Of a DNA stretch of 64,000 nt, positions 48,101 through 60,100 are shown piece after piece. Source of the stretch: Acanthaster planci (taxonomy: Eukaryota; Echinodermata; Asteroidea; Valvatida; Acanthasteridae); the NCBI RefSeq assembly GCF_001949145.1, contig NW_019091440.1, positions 108,643-172,642 of the forward strand, given 5' to 3'. How positions within the stretch are numbered: position 1 is the first letter of the stretch; each line of letters starts with the position of its first letter. Made by a program: the position numbers and the translations under genes. The notes under the pieces are model-generated. The model was not told the origin of the DNA. It saw nothing but the letters and a program-made list of their open reading frames with translations, and ran no database searches.

Positions 48101-51100
48101 ACCCCAAATTGATAGATAATTGCTCTTTCCAACAAGAGGTGACACCCTAATGCTTTGAAGGCAAATTTTTATGCCCCACTGCCATGTGATCTCAATCACC
48201 TAAAGGAATACATTGACAAACTTTTCTCCTTCGGTCTCATTTCTGTTGTTTCCTGAGCAGCTGACATACCCCCCTGCGACACGGTTTGCAAGGACGACTC
48301 CAGCAAGTGCGCCTCCAAGGCTCAGCTGTGCGACTTTGTCAATTACTGCGATGATGGAACCGACGAAGAAAACTGTGGTAAGTCACTGTCGGCCAGCTGA
48401 CGCCGTTATTATTTCACGACGAATGTACCCCAGGTGATGATTTGTTCAGCCAAAATGTCAGACTTTTTAACCGATTGGCGATAATATAATCCCTCAATGA
48501 AGTTGTCCCAGCAGTATTGTTTTGCGGCTGAAACTTCTAAAGTCTTTAAAACAAGCAAAATAAATAATGACACACACAAGTCAATTGTTCCAGATTTGCA
48601 GTGACAGTTCTTACCGCATCGTCCCCCTTTTTTTTACACTCCAAGGCAAAGTCACAGAGCAATTCTTTTTTTTAGCTACATGGCCGAGCCATGGCCCACG
48701 ACCACTTGAGAGCTCCACACACACTCAACCCTTCCCTGACAAGCTCCCTTCCCCTGTGTGCATACAGAAGCCGTGAGAATCACTGAAGCATATACCTGGG
48801 CACAAAGATCAACTAGTTCTGAGCGCAGAAATTGCAGTGGTGTGTTACAAAAGCTTTGTCCACAGTCACGGATGATCGTTGGGGATTTAAAAATTAATGC
48901 TCTGGCTAGAACCTGTAAAGAATACGGGCAATTCACAATAGTGCGCCACCAAGAGTTTGCAACACATTGGCCAATCATAACGCGGGGAATTTGTCGACCC
49001 TTTCCATTGGGTCGACAAATTTCGCGCAATTGTGATTGGCCAACGCGTTGCAAACTCTTGGTGGCGCGCTATTTTATAACGGCCATATTACACTATTCAT
49101 GTTTATCCTGATTCTGGGCGTTAAGATATTCAAAGAGTTTCACTCCTACAGAAGAATCTTCAATGTGTTTCCCTTCCTTTGGTTTTTTTTCTGTTTTGCC
49201 AGGAACGCAGTGCACATTCGAGAATGACGAGTGCAACTGGAACAAGGTCAATTCGGCTGCATTTGAGTGGAAACGGCAGAAGGGCGCCTCACCGGCCGCC
49301 AACACCGGCCCAGACTACGACCACACCACGCTGTCAGAGAAAGGTACAGACATCCCCCTCCGTCAGGGGACAGGTAGTCCATCCGGACTGCAATGTCTGA
49401 CCCGTCTCTTTGCCACTTTTGGAATGCAGCTCTCTTTAAAACCGCTCCGAGTGGTTTTTGCTCGATCTGTGTTTTGTCTAGTGACGGAATGTCAACCCTC
49501 TGAGCCAGCTCAGTGTTACAGCTGCAAACTGCAGTGTCCAAATTTGACAATTTTTCACTGTTGGATAAATGCAGCGTATATTTACATAAGTCTGTGAAAG
49601 ACAGTGGTGACCAAATCTACCATTTTTTGTTTTCAAGCATTCAAAACACCATTGGATATCCACTCTGACTGGAAGCACTGTCCAGCTGTTAAAAACAAGA
49701 AAGTTAGCGTGAACAGTGTCAATGTTGGCGCAGGGTGCGTGTGCGTATATTGTCCATTTTCAACAGAAATTGGTCATGTGTCCGACACCGAGCATGCCCA
49801 AAGCGGGACCTTCATGCCTAGTTTCCTCCCCCGCCCCCCACACCGGGCAATGTCCTCTCTGGAAAAATATGCCATTTCTTGTCCCTGTACAGATCATATG
49901 TGGTTGGCGAGATAGGTAGGATCTAACTTCTGCACAGCTCGGATCCGAAACAAGTTGAAGAGGGGATAAAGTGCCATTTTTATTTGTTTAATGTTTAATT
50001 TTCTGTACATTTTAATTGGATTGTAGTGTGCCCCCTGATTAGGTTCTACGGAGGGCTCTTTTAAAAGAAATTATTATCATTTTCATTATTGTTGTCTCGG
50101 TAAACCTCATACCGGACCAACCTCCTTTAACCCCTTGACAACGGGAATTTCTTCCCGAAAGCCGACTCCAAGAATTCCAGCCTCGCTTGACCACAAAGGA
50201 CACCTGCCAAACCGCAAATTCTCGGTTTGTGGCCCTGCGAGCTCTGCACGCTTTGAATGAAGAGGCTGATTGTTCGGTGGTATGCGGCTCTACTCACCCT
50301 AGCCTTCCACATTCCTGTTGCCTCTTTTCGAAGCGGGGACTGTTGTCTTCAATCTTTTCATTTCTGGGCTTCGTGGAAAGACCAATTACCATATATACAA
50401 GAGCCAGGGTCTGCCTTCTTTCACCGTGTTCGCTCGAGCGTGGGCCAAGAATAATAGCTGAAAAGCGGGCTGAGGATCTCAATTTTTTACGGCAGCTATA
50501 GCCGCTTGCCGGCGCGAAGGGGTTAAACCACCCTGCTTCATTTTTTGGTATTCTCAGGCTACTACCTGTACTGTGCCGCCAGCGCCAACACAGGCAAGGG
50601 CTGGGCAGTGTTCTACAGCCCACTGCGGCACAACTCGGCGGCCAGCTGCGAGCTGCGCTTCTGGTACCACATGGAAGGGGCAGACATCGGCCAGCTGCGG
50701 GTGCTGTTGCACGAGGAGACCATCAACCTGGTGGTGCTGCACATCAGCGGCGACCAGGGCGGCCAGTGGAAGGAAGGCGTGGCCCCCATCGGGCGCATCC
50801 CCGGCGCATTTGACGTAAGTCAAAGGGCAAACAAGTCAAGTGCTACACAAAGCACTTCCCCGTTGATTCACAGCTCTGTTGTCGTCCAGCCGAATCGTAA
50901 CTCTAAGCTTCCAAATGAACTGCAACAAAAATCAACGTTTTCTTTGCTCCAAGCAAAAAAAAGAGGACATGTTTTTTGGTACTCACCACATAGGTGCGCA
51001 AACATATGCGTGTTTGACGCGGAGCACGCTGAGCAGGAGTAACTAATATATTCCGGCATATATGGTCTTTGCGTAAACCAAGAACGCGTGCAAGAACCCA

Positions 51101-54100
51101 GTTGTAGCCTCCTGTCTTTCTTTGGCCGATTGGGGGTGCACTTCAGCTGGGGGCGGATAGGGGTGTGCGTTTACAGGTATTTTTGGAACCGGGTACCCGT
51201 TTTATGTCAGTACCGGGTACCCGGATACCCTTAAAATATAAAGAACACTTAATAAATAGCATTGCCCACAATCCCAACAGACTATGTGCCTGAAACAGGG
51301 CTCTGTTTTCACACATAGGAAGCAGCACATTGTTCTAAACGTTAAAGTGGAACCACCTCCACCTTTTTATTAAACAAAGTGTCACCTTTAACTTGTAACA
51401 AAAGTAAACTCCCTCAATCTCTGAACCGGAGTTATGACTGCGTGACAGGGTTTTCAGCGACATGGTGATTTTTCACCAATTTTGCCCTTCACTGTTGAAG
51501 TTCACTTAACAGCTGTGGGATATGACCTTTTGAACACTCGAGGGCCGCATGGCGTCCCACGTGCTCTCAAACTTCCCAAAACTCTTCTGTCTCCTGCGTA
51601 TACGCGTGCACGCATTATCGGCAGAAAGAGATATCTCACGATAAGTGTGATATTGGGATATATCTCCCTGTCTTGATCGTTCTGGGCCAATAAACGGACA
51701 GTATCTATTAGACAGAAGTATTACAGCTTTATATTATGGGGTGAATGAAACGCTGCATATTTTGAAGAACCAGTTGGAGTAACATTGCTCAATACATATT
51801 TGTTTCAGGTGGATTTCGAAGCAATCCGGAGCTTTGAGACTGAAGGAGACATCGCCATCGACGACGTCAGCCTCACGGGCTGCCAGATTCCACGTAAGCA
51901 GAATTCTCAGCTCCAGCCCCTTCAAAACCCAGCAGATCTGTGACCAAGGTTTCCCAAGTTTATAACCAGCCAATCACAAGTCAGCGACTCTTGCGAGTCG
52001 CAAGAAACAGTCCTCATTCCCTGCAAATCCCTGCAATTCGTAACTAGACTCGAAATTTGACCGCCAATTGATAAGTTTGTAATCAGGATGCCGCACTTCA
52101 GTGCGTCTCTGTCTTTGGGTGACAGTTTATCCCAAAGAAAACTTGAGCAGCACAAAAGAACAGCCATAAAAGATTACCAAGAGCGAGAAAGTAGTGGTCA
52201 CTAAAGCAAAAATTTGTTTTGCCTAAACAGAGCCTGTGACTGGTGATTGCCGGAGCACGGAGGTCAAATGCGACAGTGGTGCCTGCGTACACCAGAGCCG
52301 AGTCTGCGATTTCAGTGATGACTGCAGCGACTTGTCCGACGAGAAGATCAACGATGTATGCGGTAAGGTTGCCCCTCCCCGACAAGTTCTTACGAGAATG
52401 CCGTGATGCCTTGTACCATACCTAGAAAGTTCCCTGTCATGGGTGTAAAAAGAGAGCCTGTCATCTCTGTCCTGCCTTTGTAGCCATAGTTTTTCTGTTG
52501 TTAGCTTTTTAAGCAACTTTTTTTTTTCGCCTGAGATTTTGTGCCAGTACGCCGAGTAGTTGTGATTAAACTTCTTATTCCCTGACAAATTTTCATCTTC
52601 CTGAGGAAAATTCCTCCCCAAAATAAGAACTATTTCAAAGATGTACTTGAGGTTCGTTATTTCATTGATAATCCAATCAGGTGACGGGCCATTGTGAGGT
52701 CACACCACAGCAATGTTTGTCTGACAGCATGACGTCACACCAGAAACAACCGGTCATGGAAAAATAATATCGTTTACACAAAAATGTGCCAACTGAAAAA
52801 CCAACCCAAGAAGAGAAAAATTGCTTCATCCCGACTGCCTCTAATTTTTTGCTCGGTTGGATATTTACTATTATTTCTAGTGAACTACGACCGGTGCGAC
52901 TTTGAAGATCACTTCTGTGAATGGGCGCACGTAGAGCACAGCGCCTTCAAGTGGTCGCGAACCAAGGGCTACACAGACGACGCTTGGGGAACCGGACCAC
53001 TCCGGGATCACACCACAAACAGCAACCAGGGTAAAGCCAAATCAGATCAAAGAAGGGTCAATCGGCCACTGTGAGGTCACAGCCGAAAAGACCAGTCTGA
53101 TGGGGTAGTGTTCTCTCTTGATAGAATGAGACCACACCAGAGGCAACTAATCAGGCCGTGTCTGAAACGGGCTTCCAGAACTACGGCTAGGTCTATTGTC
53201 TGCACGTCTCCACGCATTTCCAATTTTGAGCGAAAACCTAGACCTATAGCTCTAGAAAAGAGATTCGGATACAGCCTCAGTAAGAACAGTCACAACATGC
53301 GCATAGCCAATCAGAATAAAGAAGTCCTTACCAAGTAAAATGTCTCTTCGCAAAGGCCACTGAGATCAGATTTGGGTCACTATACCCCAGAAAAGGACAA
53401 ATAGTTTGATAGTCTCTTTTTTCTGTATTTCTTAGTTAGAGAACAGCACCTACTTTATGTAAGACAATGAATAGGTTTTTTTACAATGTGACCGCCATTC
53501 CAAAATCAGGCCGAAGTAGGTCATGGTGGTTATGTTTGGAAATTCTTCTCTTCCTCTGAATTTTTTGCATACTTCAAACTGATCCAAAGTAAAAACAATA
53601 TTTCTGCAGAAACCCGTGATAGTTATGAGCAACAAAAGTGCATTGCATGTGCATTGTTCACGTATATATTGTTATCATTCGCCAGATAAAACTTGTAACT
53701 CTTCATCCTGCTTTGGAAATATTGAATCATATTACATAATTTCTTGGTCTGAGTCGTTGGTAAAGATGCCAATGGGCGGTATTTTCCAAACTTTTAATTT
53801 TGGGGAAAGGAGTAGTTGGTGCTGCTGCTATTTGTGACATATTTTCTGGTCTGTTTTTTTTTTTTTTTAGGGAGCTATATCTACATCGACTCCAGCTCTG
53901 CCAATTACAAAGATCGGGCACGCTTGGCATCTCCCCCACTGCAAGCCATCCAGTCCGGCGACGACTGCCAGGTAGGAAAGTTGCTGGGCGGCTGGTTTGC
54001 TAGCTGGTCACTTTATTAGTCAGCCTGGGGCTACGTTGTCTGCCTTGGCTAATCTAGCTTTGCGTTGGGTGTTGGAATGGTCAGTTGGCCTCACACTGCC

Positions 54101-57100
54101 TCAGTGGTAGCCCTTACTGACCAGCTCCTTGATTGGTTTGCTAATACAATCAGTTGATTGCTTGGCAGGTCAGTTGGCCGGGCTTCACACTTGGTCAGTA
54201 AGTCTAGGCTGGTCACCTTTTTAACATTGGAGTGTCAGCTGATCATTGAGTTTCATTGTTTGTCTGGTCACTTGGCCTCGCTTTGACTCATCTGTAGGCC
54301 CTGGCTAGCCAGCTTGCTGGTTGGTCAACTAAATCAGTCTGTACATAGTTTGGCCGGAGAGTTGGCCCAGACTTTGCAAGTTAAAAGTCTCAAGCATGAG
54401 ACCCAATACAATTCATTCCTATTGCTGTTCCCCCCCCCTTAGCTCCGCCTCTGGTTCTACATGTACGGCTCAGACCTGGGCACCGTCCGCATCAAGACGT
54501 GGACAGAGACCTTTGGCGTGGAGACCACCCTGTACTCCCGCAGCGGTCACTCGGGCGACTTCTGGGAGCGAGTGGACATCAAGTTCGACTCGGACAAACC
54601 GTTCCAGGTATAAAAAGTCCAAGGGTTTCGGGAAATTTGAAATCTGACGCTATGAATTTCATAATGGAATGTCAACACTTGTTCTTTTCATCTCTTGATT
54701 TTTTATGGTCATCCCATGTTAGGTTATCTTGGAAGGTATGGCCGGGGATGGTCCACTCGGGGACATTGCCGTGGACGACACCTCCTTCACACCGGACTGC
54801 AAGCGCTTGACAGGTGAGTGCACATAAGAAAGAACCAGGGGCAGGGCTCCACAAACAAATTACCGATACTCAAGGCATTCCAGCCTGCGTATGTCTCATG
54901 GAAAGACCATTCCAGAGCGTTGGCTGGTTTTACGTATTAGATGCAGACTACGTCCTTGCCGTATCCGTGCCTCGCCTGCTTTGTACCACAGAGCAGTATC
55001 ACGGTTGAGTCCACTGCACGTCCATTCCACTACTCCTGTCCAAAGAATCAGGTCGGGCGGTGCTGATACACAGACAAGTTGACTTTCGACCTGATGAACT
55101 TGTGAAGGACTTGTGGTGTGCTGACCTTGCCATCTTTGTGTGGACTAGCTGAGAACAAACCTAAGGGTGGGAATTTACATTTAATTCAAAAAACATTCAG
55201 AAAGCTTTCCCATACCATGAAACGTGTAAACGTCCTACCCTTACCACAGTGTCATTGAAAACCTAAACTCAACAAACTGCATGCAATGTAAATAGTTGAC
55301 ACAAAGTTCCGGTGATGAAGTCATGGTATTCCTTTGATATAACTGAGCAGTAAAGTGTCCTGAAAATCAGATTACCTTCCACAGGCGTCGTTTACAGTGA
55401 AAACTGCATCAATCGAAATGTCAAACCTCTATTAAAATAAGCTTTTTTGTTTACTTTGGGGAAAATCTGTAAACGGATTTGGAACTTTTTTCATTTAAAG
55501 GCGTAAAGGTTCCTCCCAATAAACAAAACAGGTCCACACAATGCAGGTTCTGTGAACCTATTGTAAAGTCAGGTCTAAACAAGGTTTTCCCCCGCTTCAA
55601 TAAAACAGGTTTAAAAGGCATTTTGGGGGTCAGGGTTATCAGGAGAAGAGAGAGTATTACGGATAAAGGAAACCATCAGGTGGCATCACCTGAAAGGAAA
55701 ACGGAACACCCAAGGAGAAAATCTTGCATTCCGTAACGGGAAAATGACTGTGGCCATCTCAAACTAGGTCATCTACAATCCTATACTTCGTTAGTAATTA
55801 TCCTGATAATAACCCCATTTTTCTTTTACTTACCATCCCATGAATTTCTGCAGATGATTTCCCATCTGTGCCATACAAGCCCACGATCAGCCCCTGCGGC
55901 GAAGGCAAGTGGCAGTGCACCACGTCCAACGACTGCATCAACACCACGCAGATCTGCGACTGGGTCTCCGACTGCCCCAGCGGCGATGACGAGCAGAACT
56001 GTGGTATGTGAGTCTTGCCTCTGTCATGGTACTACCCCGGGGTGGGGTTTGTTAGTTGAAGTCACTGGGAAAACCTCAAAACAGGGGATGGGTATCAAGT
56101 CTTTTGAGACCAGAAACAATTTTTTTAAGCTGTCAAAAGTTTGCTAAGTTGGTTGTAAGCCAAAATATAAGTTTGTTAGCCAAGACGCAGTGAGCTGCAT
56201 GCTGCTTTTGCTAGTCGTCCACCCAGTTTTACCTGTATGTAGCTATTCCGCTTAGCACCTTTGTGAATATTGTTTCTGTCCAATCAGGAGCATCTGTCAT
56301 GTTTTTTCCTTGATTTAATTTTTTTTTCACGGCAGGTCCTTGTGACTTTGAGGACTACAAGATTTGCGGCTACACCGATGTGAGCACGGGAGAGTTTGCC
56401 TGGCACCGACACCGGCCAACCTCAAGCGAAACGCCCAGTCAGGATCACACCTCAGGAAGTGGTAGGTTTCAGAGGAAAAAATCAAAATTTAATAGGTCAG
56501 GTGTGGGCCGTTTGATTTCCAGTCCAGTCTGATCCGGTTCCATGTTTTAGGGTTTCAGCGTATTTTGGCTTTGCTTTTCGGTTTTGGGATTTCGGGTATG
56601 GAGGTTTTGGTTTGAGGGTTTTGAGTTTTTGTCTTTGTTTTGGTTTTGTTTTCCTTTGGGGTTTGATTTTTTTTAAGGTTTTGGGTCTTGCTTTTTGGTT
56701 ATTTAATTCTTGGGGTGTTAGCTTTTACAGTTCTTGTTTTAGCTTGTTTCTTGGGCTCTCAAAAAAGACCAATAGGGTTGGGCTTTCTTTCTGTTCTTTT
56801 CTGGTTGTTCTCTTTGGCACAGTAGGAGATAAAATTATTTCACCTTGACAAGATATTTGCATCTGGCCATGTGGTCATTGTTTGTCCAGTCTGAAGTTGA
56901 CTCAAGGTCAATCCCTTCTTCCCTTTGACTTTTTTCCTACCCTTCATCAGGCATTTATGTAATTGTGTTTTCCATTCCTACCATTGGCCAGGCTACACCT
57001 TGAAGGCTGACCTGGGCTTTGGCCTGTTTAATTCTCCGGCCATTGTGGAGAGTCCCCTTCTCCAACCCTGCAGCGTGCTCTGCACCATGAAGTTCTGGTT

Positions 57101-60100
57101 CGTCTATTCTGTAAGTGCTTTGCTGTGTTTCAGGGATTTATTACTACATGTCGTAAATATTCAGGAGCAAATTGTAATGCATTGTCAGCTGATTTCCGTG
57201 ACCACACGATCGGCTGATTTCACCTCGCGATCAGCTGATTTCACCACACGATCGGCCGATTTCACCACGCATCCAAGAAGTAGAACTTATACATGCGCAG
57301 GTTATGTCATCCCGCACCGGTGAGTATCCGACTCACTGCCACGCGGTAATTTTTATCTCGTAGCACCAAAAATCCACTCTGGAATCGCCCTGGTAGACAT
57401 GTACATGTAGTCCGTGGCATGTAATCGTAAAAAAAACAATCTATTGTAATCCTTGCCAGACACACGGAATGCTGCGTTGTACGTTGGCCTTAAATTTGTC
57501 ATTTTGTCAAATTTGCTCATCAATAAGTTTGTGAGGTGTTGTTAAACAAATTTACAGCATGTTTCTTTCCTGGGAAGTGGTGGGAATTACTGGCCCTCAG
57601 GTGTAGGTCAGCTTGACTACCTCCCTCCGTTTCATGTCACATGGTTTTCAAGCTGACCTACACCTCAAGACCAGTTATTCTCACTACTTCCCCACAGAGC
57701 ATGCTGTATTTGTGCCACCCTCGATACAAGTTCATCTTCTGACCTATTCAAATAAAATCCCTTCTCCAGTCGCAGTCCCTAGGAAAGATGGTCATCCGGG
57801 TGCTGGACGCCGCCGATCCAAATGACAATGCCGACCTGTGGTGGCTCCCGAAGAACGAGTCAATCACCACTTGGACAGAGGCAGTCATCACCATCGGCCG
57901 ACGCAAGACCGCCTTCAAGGTCAGCTATTTATCACAGCCCGTCCAGTAGCTTTATACATTATATACACATGCTCATTGGAGAGGAAATCCTTCAAGGTAT
58001 ATGTATCGTGCATGGAATCGCGGTGGTAAAGACTTTCCAGCCTGACCTTTAAAAATTTGTTGCTCAGTAAAATCAAGCAAGAAAACTGAGACCTTTTTTT
58101 TTGTGGAGCAGCATTTTAAGCCTTGTTGCTGGCAGCTGGTGAAGGATTAGTGAAGTTTACCAACTCTTAGCTTTCCAGCTGGAAATTAACTGTAAATTAC
58201 ACTTACATAAACCGCATGCAAAATCTCAAAACTTAGGAGATCCTCAAGTAACTGGTCTCTTCAAGTTCAGAAATGGTTGAATAGAGTATTACTCTGAAAA
58301 TGAAGCCTCTGAAAGTGACAGAAATCACTGAGTGGCACAGTTACATCAGCCTTGAGCAGAAGCACCCCCTCATTAGTTGGAAAGATCCATGCTGGTGGGG
58401 AGTGTTCATTTTGTTGGCCGCCATGCGGCTGTACGTGACGCAGTCATTTGCGAACCGGCGAGGTGCATTTCCCACCAAAGGAGCCACCGTTGCTAGGAAA
58501 ATTGCGCCCTCTCTTGGTCCGGCTCGGGGCTCGTGGGGGATCTTTTTGTCTCCATGAGCACAGCCTTGCTCAAATTCCCTTATTGGGAGATACAACAGCA
58601 ACCCATTGGAGAGTCTGAGAGTGCTGACCGTGTTTTCTCTCTCCCTCCAGTTGCAAATAGAGGCATCCGTAACTTTGGACGATGAAGTGTCCATCGACGA
58701 CATCACCTTCGAGAACTGCGACCTGGACCAGGACTGGCCGTGTGAGGTCCAGTGCGGCAACGACGTCTGCGTCCCTGAGGCCAGGATGTGCGACTACTCG
58801 GACGACTGCGGCAACTCCTTCGACGAAGACAACTGCGGTAAGTGACCAACTACCTGACATAGGGAAAAACAATTTCTGGCAACACTCGTATAGTTTACTC
58901 CATTGCATGATGCTAACAGAATCTCAAGGGGCATGTATGTATGTACGTACATGCATTAGTGACCTTATAACTGATCAACACTCATATATGTGACCCAACC
59001 TAACAAAACAAGCTGCACAACACCACAGCCACATTTGAGTTTCAGAGAGTCTTGCACAAAATTTCAACCCTTAACATTTTCCACCCTCCCTGACGTCCAT
59101 TTTCAACATGATGTCAGACATCAAAACAGCTCAGTTCGTTTCTTCTGTCACATGCTGCACAACTATCAAAGAAATTGCCATAAGACTCATTTTGTCGGAT
59201 CAGGTCACATAGCTAGATATTGACCTGTTGTGGGGGCAACAGATGTAAACTAGTGACCTACTGACCAGTCAATACAATTATATATGTATTGATATTGCCC
59301 CCTTCAGATAACTTTGTTGAGCGGTGTGACTTCGAGAACGGCATGTGCAACTACAACCAATCCAGCACAGACGACACAGACTGGATGTTAGACCAGGGCA
59401 CTCAAGTCGGCTTCTACGATCACACCACAAACACACTCTTCGGTAAGGCACCCACGGCATAGGACCTAGTGCAAAGTTCTACGGCATGAAAACCAATTGT
59501 TTATATGCTTGAGATATTGGAGTCGCCTGCCTGCAAATTATTACACTTAGGCATGTGTAGTCAATTGCCTATCATGGACAACTGTATAAACTCAGACATT
59601 GGGTACTACAGGGTGTGGCCTAAAGCATTCAGGTTGTCACCTTAGTACCTATTAGGTGCCAGATGCCTAGATGGTCTTAACAGGTTACTTGATTCTGTTA
59701 CCCAATTTATTGTAGCCAGGGATTCAGCCAAATAGATGACTTAATACTAAGTACTGGGTACTATTCATAGTACCTGAGTTGCCACTGAATTTATTGTACA
59801 TTGATGTTATACGCAGATGGCCTGTTATGTCGTACTAGGTAACATAACACCTTCGATGTTTCATACCCATATTATTGTAACCAGACATTGGGTACTGTAG
59901 GTGGCCTAATTCTGGGTACCAGGTGCCATAGCACCCAGGCTGTTGCCCATTTTATTGTAACCAGAGAGCAGGTTACATGGCCTGAAACTGCATAGCACCC
60001 AGGTTGTTACATCCAGTGTGGGGACCACAGATATCCTCTTTTTGGAGTACATTACAGCTACTGTAACCACCTGATGGGTTCTTAATTTGGAGCTATTAAT

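Noticed and set aside
56555-56850. G/T-rich stretch with a hydrophobic open frame
   Set aside because: The Leu/Phe/Cys composition comes from simple TTTTGG-type sequence, and there are no convincing splice sites.
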